Positions 22,854-31,700 of a stretch of 34,113 bases of DNA are shown one piece after another (positions within the stretch are counted from its first letter, which is position 1; each line of letters begins with the position of its first letter). Origin of the DNA: Acidobacteriota bacterium (GTDB lineage Bacteria; Acidobacteriota; UBA4820; DSQY01); the NCBI GenBank assembly GCA_021787565.1, contig JAJYLT010000037.1:1-34113 (forward strand), written 5' to 3'. The notes under the pieces are model-generated. The model worked only from the letters and a program-made list of their open reading frames with translations, searched no databases and was not told the DNA's origin. The translations under genes and the position numbers were made by a program.

Positions 22854-23432
22854 ATGGACGAACCTGTGCCACAGCGCCAGGCCGAATGGCCAGAGTTGAT
22901 CCGCAGGGCACAGGAAGGAGACCGGGGCGCGCTCGAAGAGATCATCGCGGCCCACGAGAGCAAGGTGCTCCACGTCTCCTGGAAGATGCTGTTCGACCCG
23001 GACGATGCGCGCGATGCGGCCCAGGAGGTGTTCATGAGGCTCGTCAAATACCTCCCCAGCCTGGACAGGGAGCGAAGCCTGACGGGCTGGTTCTACCGGA
23101 CCACGGTGAACGTCTGCCTGGACATGGAGAGGCGCCGCCGGCGATGGGCGTGGCTTCCTTTTCAAGAGGAGGACGAGACCGCGGGCCGGTTCGCGGACCC
23201 GGCCTCCCTCCTCCTGGAGGAGCGCGTCGCCCTTTCGGAGGAAATCGACCGCGCGGTACGCGGACTGAAACAGTTGCCGGCGAAGGAGCGCGCGGTCCTC
23301 GTCCTGCGGGATGTGGAGGGGCTGGAGACCCAGGAGGTGGCCCGCATCCTGGGCTCCTCGGAAACCACGGTCCGCTCCCAGGCGAGCCGTGCGCGCGTCC
23401 ATCTGAAGAGGATTCTGGAGCAGGAACGATGA
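22854..23432 (+). CDS. ECF-type RNA polymerase sigma factor
   Basis: A 192-residue sigma factor of the extracytoplasmic-function group with regions 2 and 4 only. Region 2 spans about 12-95 (LIRRAQEGDRGALEEII, DPDDARDAAQEVFMRLVKYL, LTGWFYRTTVNVCLDMERRR). Region 4 spans about 128-185 (LKQLPAKERAVLVLRDVEGL, EVARILGSSETTVRSQASRA), the helix-turn-helix that reads the -35 element. Start ATG 22854 follows GGAGAG; an in-frame GTG at 22803 has no better site. Its stop overlaps the next ATG (ATGA), so it is coupled to its anti-sigma factor. It should direct polymerase to envelope-stress or surface genes once released; autoregulation is usual in such pairs. Confidence 0.93.
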   Translation: MDEPVPQRQAEWPELIRRAQEGDRGALEEIIAAHESKVLHVSWKMLFDPDDARDAAQEVFMRLVKYLPSLDRERSLTGWFYRTTVNVCLDMERRRRRWAWLPFQEEDETAGRFADPASLLLEERVALSEEIDRAVRGLKQLPAKERAVLVLRDVEGLETQEVARILGSSETTVRSQASRARVHLKRILEQER

Positions 23433-24058
23433 CCTGCCGCGGCAGAGAAGAAGATCTCGCGCGATACGTGGCCGGCGAGCTGGACGAGGCGGCCTGCGAG
23501 GGGATCCGCGCGCACCTCGCCCGATGCCCCCGGTGCAGGGCTTCGGAACGGGCTCTCAGGCGCAACGCCTCCGCCTTGAAGGCGCTGGGGGGCGTCGCGC
23601 TGCCCGCCGAGTGGGAGGAACGCTTCCACCGGCAAGTGGCCGGGCATCTCCTCTCTCCTCCGCAGGCGGGCCGTCCCATCCGCAGTCAGTCCCGCGCCCG
23701 AGCGGCCGTCCTCACAGCCCTGGCCGCCTGCCTGATTCTGGCGCTCGTGGCGGGGACGGCTTGGCTGCTGACGCGCGAGCCCTCGTCCCCGGGCCGGGCC
23801 GAAAGGCCCTCGCCCTCTCGTGTTGCCCGTTCGTCACCCGCTCCGGGCCCGACGGCAGAACCTCCGCGCGCGGCGCCCGGCACTCAGCGGGAGACCTCCG
23901 CTTCTCGGCCAGCGATCGAGCGGCCCGCGCCGCGTCCTCTCACCCTTGCCCAAAACCGTCCCCCGAGCCATGGCCCCCCAAGAAAGAAGGAAGCCCTGGT
24001 CATCCGGCTGCAGACCGATGACCCGACCGTGATCGTGTATTGGCAGTTCAACAACTGA
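23429..24058 (+). CDS. Membrane anti-sigma factor with zinc-finger domain
   Basis: A 209-residue single-pass protein. The N-terminal cytoplasmic domain has the ZAS/zf-HC2 pattern HLARCPRC (His29, Cys33, Cys36) that binds zinc and holds the sigma factor. A membrane helix lies at about 93-114 (AVLTALAACLILALVAGTAW). The periplasmic part is a long Pro/Ser/Arg-rich linker (about 118-190) that ends in the ordered-looking tail LVIRLQTDDPTVIVYWQFNN. The start overlaps the sigma stop by 4 bp. The tail may be the signal-sensing or partner-binding element; the gene immediately downstream, an exported secretin-like protein, is the obvious candidate partner. Confidence 0.88.
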   Translation: MTCRGREEDLARYVAGELDEAACEGIRAHLARCPRCRASERALRRNASALKALGGVALPAEWEERFHRQVAGHLLSPPQAGRPIRSQSRARAAVLTALAACLILALVAGTAWLLTREPSSPGRAERPSPSRVARSSPAPGPTAEPPRAAPGTQRETSASRPAIERPAPRPLTLAQNRPPSHGPPRKKEALVIRLQTDDPTVIVYWQFNN

Positions 24059-24069
24059 GGAGGTGATTC

Positions 24070-24870
24070 ATGCGATTGCGCACCCTGTTCCCGCACGTTC
24101 TTCTCGGCTGTGTCCTTCTGATGGCGGCGCCGAGCCTGACTCGCGTGGCAGCGCAGGAGGACCACGAGGCAGCTTCTCCCAAGACGGCCCGAGAAAACAT
24201 CAATGCGACCGCTCTCTTCTCCATCAAATACGTCGATGTGATGGACGTCGCCAAGGTCCTGGACGGCTTTAGGCAGCAGATTGGCGGCTCCGTGCAGCCC
24301 AACGAGAAGCTCAAGGTCATCGCGGTGAGCGGGCCCACCGTGCTGGTCGAGGCCTGCAGGGAAGCGGTCCGCCGGTTGGATGTCCCCCCTCAACCGACTC
24401 CCGATCTCAACCTGACCTTCTACCTCTTGAGCGCGTCCAAGCACCCCGCGGACTCGGGCCCGATTCCGGCGGACCTCCAGGCGGCCGTGAACCAGATGAA
24501 GAAGCTGGCCTCCCTCCAGGGCTTCCGCCTGCTGGACACGTCCACCATCCGCGTGCAGGAGGGGAGGGGCGCCCAGGTGACCGGCAACATCCCGCCCCTG
24601 GCCGCGGACATGGAGCAGATTCCCTACATCCTGTCCTTCGCCAGCGCCGACCGCATCGGATCGCAGGGGTCGGGCCGCATAAGGCTGCGAGGGCTCTCCC
24701 TGAAGGCCGCCGTGAGCCTGCGGGACCAGAAGAGCGCCTCCGTCTCCACGTGCGGGCTCAATACGGACGTGGAATTCGGCGACAAGCAGGTGGCCGTTGT
24801 CGGCACCACCGGCATCCAGGGCACCAACGACGCCCTCCTTCTCGTGGTCATGGCCCACCACGCACAGTAG
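24070..24870 (+). CDS. Exported secretin-like protein with N-domain fold
   Basis: A 266-residue protein with a signal peptide (about 1-28, VLLGCVLLMAAPSLTRVAA). Residues about 45-105 (INATALFSIKYVDVMDVAKV, LKVIAVSGPTVLVEACREAV, RRLDVP) show the pattern of secretin N1-type (NolW/KH-like) domains: strand, helix, strand ending in VRRLD. The C-terminal part has the phrase FGDKQVAVVGTTGIQGTNDA, reminiscent of the secretin beta-domain edge, but the length is far too short for a pore. It is probably a periplasmic binding protein derived from the secretin family. It starts 11 bp after the anti-sigma stop with AGGAGG, so it belongs to the same operon. Confidence 0.72.
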   Translation: MRLRTLFPHVLLGCVLLMAAPSLTRVAAQEDHEAASPKTARENINATALFSIKYVDVMDVAKVLDGFRQQIGGSVQPNEKLKVIAVSGPTVLVEACREAVRRLDVPPQPTPDLNLTFYLLSASKHPADSGPIPADLQAAVNQMKKLASLQGFRLLDTSTIRVQEGRGAQVTGNIPPLAADMEQIPYILSFASADRIGSQGSGRIRLRGLSLKAAVSLRDQKSASVSTCGLNTDVEFGDKQVAVVGTTGIQGTNDALLLVVMAHHAQ

Positions 24871-24879
24871 GTTCCTCGA

Positions 24880-25097
24880 CTATACAGCGCGACGGAAGTC
24901 CGGCGCGCTGTATGCGGGTGGGGGTCCGGGGGAGGCGCCGCTGCGCCTCTCCCGGTAGGGCCCGCGGGGAGGGCTCAGCCCTTGCGCTGCCCGCAGGGCC
25001 GCACTCGCAAGGGGTGGGGCCTTCCCCGCGAATACAGAGCGGCATACTCCCCAAGCCCCACCACCTTATGCGCCTTCACTTATGCCGCTCTGTATAG
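24880..25097. mobile_element. MITE-like palindromic element
   Basis: The element is bounded by CTATACAGCGCG (24880) and CGCTCTGTATAG (ending 25097), inverted copies of each other. Each end also forms its own hairpin: ATACAGCGCG with CGCGCTGTAT (24882-24913), and a perfect 15-bp stem ATACAGAGCGGCATA with TATGCCGCTCTGTAT (25032-25046 and 25081-25095). The middle contains further stems (GGAGGCGC with GCGCCTC; CCTTGCG with CGCAAGG). It has no reading frame and no clear target duplication. The left hairpin may also end transcription of the operon before it. Confidence 0.6.
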
Positions 25098-25277
25098 CGG
25101 CTCCCCCCAGCCCCGCGCCGCCCGGGTCCCATCCCCCCGGCGAGCGTGTTGAACTCATCGATCACCTTCTGGGCCGTGGTCTGGAGCGGGTCGCTCTGGG
25201 CGTGGGCCGCCATGGAGGCCATGCCCAGGGTGAAGGCCGAGGCGAGGGTCCTGGGGTTCAAGATGAGAACGTTGTGC
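25076..25277 (-). pseudogene. Possible remnant of a small secreted-protein gene
   Basis: The minus strand reads LNPRTLASAFTLGMASMAAH-AQSDPLQTTAQKVIDEFNTLAGG, which looks like a signal peptide with an AHA cleavage site followed by a helix. It is squeezed between two mobile-type elements: its upstream side runs into REPIN copy 4 and its last residues (SRYTERHK) come from the palindromic element. No ribosome site or ATG precedes it. It is probably a truncated gene; the family is not recognised. Confidence 0.3.
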
Positions 25278-25428
25278 CCCCAATTCCGCGATAGCGGCTC
25301 AACGCCTGCGTAGGAGCGGCGCCTCGCCGCGAACCGGGTGGCCCTGCGACCAGGATGCGGTGCCCGCGTACGGTCCGTCGCGCCGGGGGCGGCGCTCCTA
25401 CGAGTGCGATTCCATCGCGGAATTTGGG
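25278..25428 (-). repeat. REPIN-like dispersed palindromic element, copy 4
   Basis: Same orientation as copy 3. Two small differences from the other copies are visible: GGTGGCCC in the centre where the others have GGTGACCC, and GTGCGATTCC for GTGCAATTCC. It lies 13 bp upstream of the -35 box for the giant gene. Confidence 0.9.
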
Positions 25429-25441
25429 TTGTGTACGGTAT

Positions 25442-25470
25442 TTGACAATATGGGGCCATGGTGATACAGT
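25442..25470 (+). promoter_or_regulatory. Consensus promoter of the giant surface-protein gene
   Basis: TTGACA (25442-25447), a 17-bp spacer and TACAGT (25465-25470). The resulting leader is about 255 nt, long enough for control elements. Confidence 0.8.
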
Positions 25471-25532
25471 AAACCGTATCCGCATCGGGCGAGTGACATC
25501 GAGATCTGTTTCATTGAGGGAAAGGGAGCAAA

Positions 25533-25604
25533 ATGGGACGGCTGTCTGCGCGGCAGCCGTGTTTCGCGGAGGGGGAGCTTCGTGGGGCGGTGATTCCAAG
25601 CTAG
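25533..25604 (+). CDS. Possible leader peptide upstream of the giant gene
   Basis: A 23-codon frame (MGRLSARQPCFAEGELRGAV, then IPS and stop) starts four bases after GGGAG in the long leader. Its first codons overlap a stem (ACGGCTG 25538-25544 with CAGCCGT 25554-25560). It may be a translated leader, or coincidence; no homologue is recognised. Confidence 0.25.
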   Translation: MGRLSARQPCFAEGELRGAVIPS

Positions 25605-25732
25605 CAAATCCAAAGACTGCGGTGTGGCTTAGGACTGGCCGGGACGTGATGTTACCGGCGCACACTCTTTCTGTCCAACACTCTTGAGCCTTACCGCTTC
25701 GCCCTCAACCGGGTGCGCTCATGGGGGGAGTG

Positions 25733-28700
25733 ATGTCTGAACTCATTTCGGCGCGTCGAATGGAACCCGATTCGAACGTTGACTTCTTTGTCCGCGCACG
25801 TTGTCGGAGACGCGCCTTTGAAATGGCCGCCCGATGGACCTCGATCGGGTGGTGCATAGGTGTCTTCACATTCCTGTCTATCAGCGTCACCGTGGGAGCC
25901 GGAGCGCAACAGCCCCCCGCCGAGTGGGTCTCCGGGCAAGTTCTGATCAGCGGAGCGAGCGTCACGGTGGATCCAGCCTACCAGGCCGTTCCGTTGAACA
26001 CCGGAACGGTTGTGAACACCCATTACGGGAGCGGGCAGGGGACACCGCCCGAGGGATATACGATCCTCGGTGAGTTGACGGGTCCGGCTTATAACAGTCC
26101 GCAGGAGCTCGTCTGCGTTCCGAACCAGCCCTTGCAGATCCCGCCGCTGCCGGTCGCGGGCACCTACTATATTCAGAACATCCGTCTCATGGACGGGGCC
26201 ACGCAGCTCGCCCTGGCGCAGCCATCGCAGGTGCAGATCGACGCCACCAACGTCGTGATCAGCCAAGTGACCTCCCGGCCCATGACCGATGAGGAGATTC
26301 AAGAGAGCGGGATCGTCCTCAACGCCAGCGATTACAAGGCCTACCGATTTACGGTGGGCTTGGGGCTCACCTCCGGCAACGTCAACCTCGACTTCCCGGT
26401 TCTCTTCTCCGCAACCGATCCCACAAGGCCACCCATCGTTCTGAGCAAGCTCCAGGTGCCCGGCCCGCCTCCCCTGCCCAACGTTCTGCCCTCCGGTCCG
26501 GGCAACCTGCCCGACGAGCTTGGCAATATCGACCTAGAGCCCATCGTCCTCAAGCCCGAAAACCTGGATTTCGACCTGGATATCCCCGGCTTGAACCTGT
26601 CGGGCCTGCTCGTCTTCCCGAACCGCATCACTTTTCTGAACCAGTTCTTCGTAGTGGCTATCCTGCTGCAGAACGGCGCGCCCCAGGGGAGCGTTCTCAA
26701 ACTCGACCAGATGACGGCGACGATCCAGTTCCCGAATGGCAGTCAGTTCGTCCTGAAGAGTACGAACCCTCCGATGGCCGGCGGGGCAGTGCCGGTCATG
26801 AACCCGGGGCCGGACGGTCAGCTTGGAACGGGTGACGACATCCCAGTCCTGACCGCCGGGATGCAGGGTCAGGGGGAGTTCGACGTGACGACGCCCCTGG
26901 CGGGGACCTACACCGTGACGATCGATTTTCACGGGACGCTCTCGGGGCTGCCGACGGGGACGCCGATTCCTGTATCGGGGCATGCCTCGGGCGTCGTTGT
27001 CGTGCGGGATCCAACCTTCCACGTGACCTTTGCCCACCCCTCCGTTGTTCGCCAGAACGAGCAGTACACCTTGAAGGTCACGGTCTCGAACACCTCCACG
27101 GTGGACGCGAACGACGTGAGTCTGGCCCTCCCGTCAAGCCAAATCTCGGGTGCGGCCCTCCTAAGTGGCCAGCCTTCGACCATTTCTCTTGGCACGCTCC
27201 ATGCCGGCGACAGCGCGACGGCGAGCTTCCAGCTCGTAGCCTTCAAGACGGGCGAAGTCACCACGACGTCGGTTTCGGGAACGGGCGGCACGAGCGGGAC
27301 GATCCAGCTCTTTACGGGAGTCGGGGATGCCGGTATCCCGTTGTCTCCGGACACGCTGGTTCTTCCGGACGTCGTGAACGAGCAGATCCCGGCTGATCTC
27401 GTCAACGCCTCCTTGGACTTCTTGGGCTTGGGCTGGAGCCTGGCGACGGCGCCGCCGAGCGAGAGGCCCGCCAATCTCGTGCCCGTCTCGGAAGGACAGG
27501 TTCGGCTACGAGCCGCCGAATTGTCAGAAATCGCCCACTTCTTGAAGGTCAACCAGTCGCCGCAGTATTCGGTTGCGAGCGCGGTGAGCGAACTGGCCCT
27601 TCGCTGGCTGGGCAACGAGACGGCCGATCAGGGTTTCGACGGCCTGAGACGATTGCCGGACGACACGTCGGGTCCTTCCAAGGGGGAGGTCCTGGCTCAG
27701 GTCATCGGCGGCCACCTCGTGACGGCGGGCCAGAAGGTGCTCGCGGCCCATTCCGCCTTCGCGCAGGCGACCCGGTACATGAATCCGAACTTTTCTGCCG
27801 CTCTCGATCCCACGGCAGCCGCCGTGGCTCCGAAGTTCTGGCTGGAGGGCGGACAGGGCAGACGCCTCGGGGACTCCGAGACTTCGGGTGTGGTTCGGGA
27901 CGTACCGTGGGGCGAGAGCTATCCCTTCGGGGCGGGCCGTCTTCTCGCGGTCGGGAAACTGGCTGGGGATGAATCCTTTACCCTCCACATCGAGGGCCAG
28001 GGGGACGGGACCGTCGATTTGTCCGTCTTCGCACCCCTGACCGGAGGCCCTACGCTGGTTACGTTCCAGGGGATCGAAGTTCATGCGGGATCTCAGGCCA
28101 AGGTGGTTTTCCAGCCCAATTCATCGTCGTTGGTTCTCCAGAACGACCCGACGGGCACGGGCACGTTCACGACCGTCGCCCCCAGCTCCTCGTCCCCCGT
28201 CGTCCTTCAGCCGCCGGTTGCCCTGGGCGCCATCCAGGACCTCCTGGCCGACCAGACCGGCCGGGCTGTTTCGGTGCTCTTCAGCCGCCCCGTCGACAAA
28301 ACGTCCGCGGAAACGCTGGCGAACTACGCCATGGACACCCGACAGCTCGTGGGTGTGTATCTTCAGCCGGACGGAAGGGTTGTCGTCCTCCGCGCTCTTT
28401 CGGCGGTTTCGCCCCTCGTGTCCAACACGGTCACGGTGCAGGGCGTGGAAGGGGAGGGCGACCTCACGCCCATGCCGGCCTCCCAGACACTTCCCGTGGT
28501 CACTTTTCTCACGGGTCCGTCGGGGACGGTGCACGGCACGGTCTACGGAGATGACGGGCTTCCGCTCGCGAACGCGGAGGTGAACCTGTGGGAGAATGAC
28601 CCAGACACGATTAGCGGGGTGTTGGTCGAGCACCGCACGGCCCAGACGACGACCGACGGGAACGGGCAGTTCTTCCTGGACTACGTCCGGGCGCGGGGAA

Positions 28701-31700
28701 CGCCATTCAGCGTTGAAGCGACTGACCCGACCAACGGCCATATGGCCAAGGTCACGGCCATGGTGACCTTCGACCGTCAAGACCTCGTCCTTTCCCTGTT
28801 CATGCGGGCCCGCGGGAGCGTGCGAGGCCAGGTCCTCATGCCGAACGGGACGCCGGCGGTGGGAGCGACGGTTCAAGCCACGGAGCTCACGACGGGCGAG
28901 AGCGGCCAGGCCCAAACCGACTACAACGGCCTCTATGAAATCGACAAGCTGCCTGTTGGGACGATCAGCATCGAGGCCGTCGGCGGCCAGGGGTTCGCCT
29001 CGGGCACGTGCCGGATCGGCCACGCGGGTGACGTGGCGACCGTGAACTTGACCTTGGGGACCCTCCCGGTCGGGTCAGTTCAAGGAATCGTCCACCTGAG
29101 TTCCAGCGATCCCGCCTCCGGCTACGTGGCCGGATTGTCGGGGCCCGTCACGACGTCCCTCTTCTGCGGGCTGGACGGATCGTTCCTGGCCGGGGGGCTG
29201 GTCCCAGGCGCGTATACGCTGACGATCTACGAGCCGGTTACTTTCATAAAGAGGTACTCACAGCAGGTCACGGTGGTCGGCGGGCAGACGACGGACGCCG
29301 GCGTGATCGTGCTGCCCGACCAGCCCGAAGGCGGAACGGGTACGATCACGGGCCACGTCTACCTCCCGAACGGTTCGGCCGTCGCGGGCGCGACCGTGTA
29401 CGCTACGAGTGGTACGAGCGGCGAAATCGGCCCCGTTGTGACCGATTCCTCAGGGACCTACACGCTGCCCAGCGTGCCTCTCGGAAACTGGTTCGTTACG
29501 GGCTACGACCCCACGACGCGGCGCGTTGCCACGAGCCAGACCTCGATCGCCTTCAACGGCCAGAGCGTGGGTGCCGACCTGTACCTTTCAGCGCTGGGCA
29601 CCATCACGGGTACGGTCTATCAGTACGACTCGAACGGCAACCCCGTCCACGCCAACACGGGCGTGACCGTCCTCCTGGGCGATCAGAGCACGTTGACCGA
29701 CGCCAACGGTCAGTATGTCTTCACGAACGTTCCGGCGGGCGGATACGGTCTCATTGCGGGAATCGGCCTCGGAGGAGACGACCCGCCGCTCGATCTGGGC
29801 AAGGGGAGCGCTCAGATCACCTTCGACGGTCAGAGCGTTACGGCCAACATCCAGATGTACGGGCGCGGCGATGTCCGCGTGCACGTGCTGATCAAAGGTG
29901 AGAACGGCCAACCCGACCAGCCCGTCGCCGCGCTGGTGAACATGTTCAAGGCCAAGTTCAATTCCGATTACTCGCTGGGCACCGAGGTCGAATCCCAGTA
30001 CAGCGACGCGACGACCGGCGAGGCCCTCTTCAGCCATTTGATCGGAGCCGGCTTTCATGTGACGGCCACCAACGGTCTCAACGGCGCCGGGAGTCTCGGC
30101 GGGCGGGTCCGAGCGGGCGTGACCACCGACGTGACCGTCTACCTGCAGCCGACCGGCGAGGTCATGGGCATGGTCTATGAACCCGACGGGCTTACGCCGG
30201 TTCCTTATGCACTCGTGACCTTGCAGATACAGGGTCTGCCAGACCGTTCCATCGCGGCGGACGCGACCGGCCACTATGATTTCGACCTCGTCTCCCAGGG
30301 GTACGTCAAAGTCGTGGTCCAGGACACGGCCACGGGCAAGCAGGGCTATGCCCAAGGCCTCCTGTCGAGCAGCACGGTCCCTCTCAACCTGGACGTGAGG
30401 CTTCTCGGAACGGGCCGTGTCGTGGGTATCGCGACCGAGCTGGATGCTCAAGGACAAGTCATTCCGGCCGTGAACGCGCGGGTCACGCTGAACGGCTCCG
30501 CCCCGCTCTCGGATCACCAGATCACCACCGACCTCCTGGGGCAGTTCAGCTTCGATGACATCGAGGAGGGGACCTACGGAGTGCAGGTGGTCGATCCCTA
30601 CCATCCTTTCCCGCTGGCCGGGCGGTCGAGCGTCACGGTTGTCAAGGACCAGACGGCCCAGGTGAACGTGGCCCTGAGCAGCTACGGTACGGTCACGGGC
30701 ACGCTGACCATGCCGGACGGGTCCACGCCGGTATCGGGCGTCCAGGTAGTCCTCTCGACGCAGGCCGACTCGACGCAGGTGATGGGCTTCTCCGTCACCG
30801 ACTCCTCGGGCGCCTTCAGCTTCACCTACGTGCCGGTCCAGCAGCCCTTCAGACTGGACGCTCTGGACGTAAGGACGGGCCGGAGCGCCACGGGTTCGGG
30901 CGAGCTGAGCACCCCCAACCAGGTGGCCACCGTAAACCTGGTCCTGGCGGCGATCGGGACCATCCAGGGGACCGTCTGGAACCATGCGCAGAGCCAGACC
31001 ATTGCGAATCCGCAGGTCTCGACGGTGATCCCCGGGGTGTCCGGCATGATCTCAACCACGGGGGACGCCCAGGGCCAGTACGCGTTCCCCGGACTTCCCC
31101 AAGGGACATACAATGTCAGCGCCGTGGACCCCACGAACGGTGCCAGGGCCAGCGGTCAGGGCGCGATCACCACGGAAGGCCAGGATTTTGTCCTCGATCT
31201 CATCATGCCCGCGTTCAGGTCGGTGACGGGCACGGTGACCCGCTCCGACGGAGCGACGCCGGTGCCGGGAGCGGTCGTAACGCTCGACCGGAGTCACCAG
31301 CAGGCCGCCGATGCAAACGGCGCCTTCTCCTTCACCGGCGTGACGCTGGGCTCGTACGACGTCATGGCCGCCGATCCCCTGAGCCTGGACGGCGGGAAGG
31401 TGCACATCGGCGTCACGACCGACGGTGAGGTGGTTCAAGCGCCGGTTCGTTTTGTCGGTCTCGGTACCGTCCAGGGGGCCGTGAAGGATGCCAGCGGCAA
31501 CCCCGTCGAAGGGTTCAGCGTGAGACTGTCCGACCAAAACGACTACAGCGGTACCGACTCGGCCGGTCCAATCGGAACCCCCGCCGACGGAAGCTACGAA
31601 TTCCAGAGCCAACATGTGGGGCATATCACCGTCACGGCCGTGGCACCCGTGGGTTCAGGAGACACGCGCCGGGGTACGGCGCAGGGGGATCTTTCGAGCG

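Noticed and set aside
25355-25687. 110-codon plus-strand frame across REPIN copy 4 and the giant-gene leader
   Set aside because: Half of it is REPIN sequence, it has no ribosome site, and the remainder overlaps the promoter boxes.
25471-25732. Cyclic di-GMP (GEMM) riboswitch in the giant-gene leader
   Set aside because: The stem near GGGACGGCTG looked suggestive, but the conserved GEMM-I arrangement (CAGGGCAAACC, GAAA receptor and following stem) is not present.
29588-30985. 465-codon minus-strand frame inside the giant gene (others at 28121-29023 and 31877-33346)
   Set aside because: Composition is Arg/His/Val-rich with no domain pattern, and the plus-strand frame shows regular CarboxypepD_reg repeats throughout.
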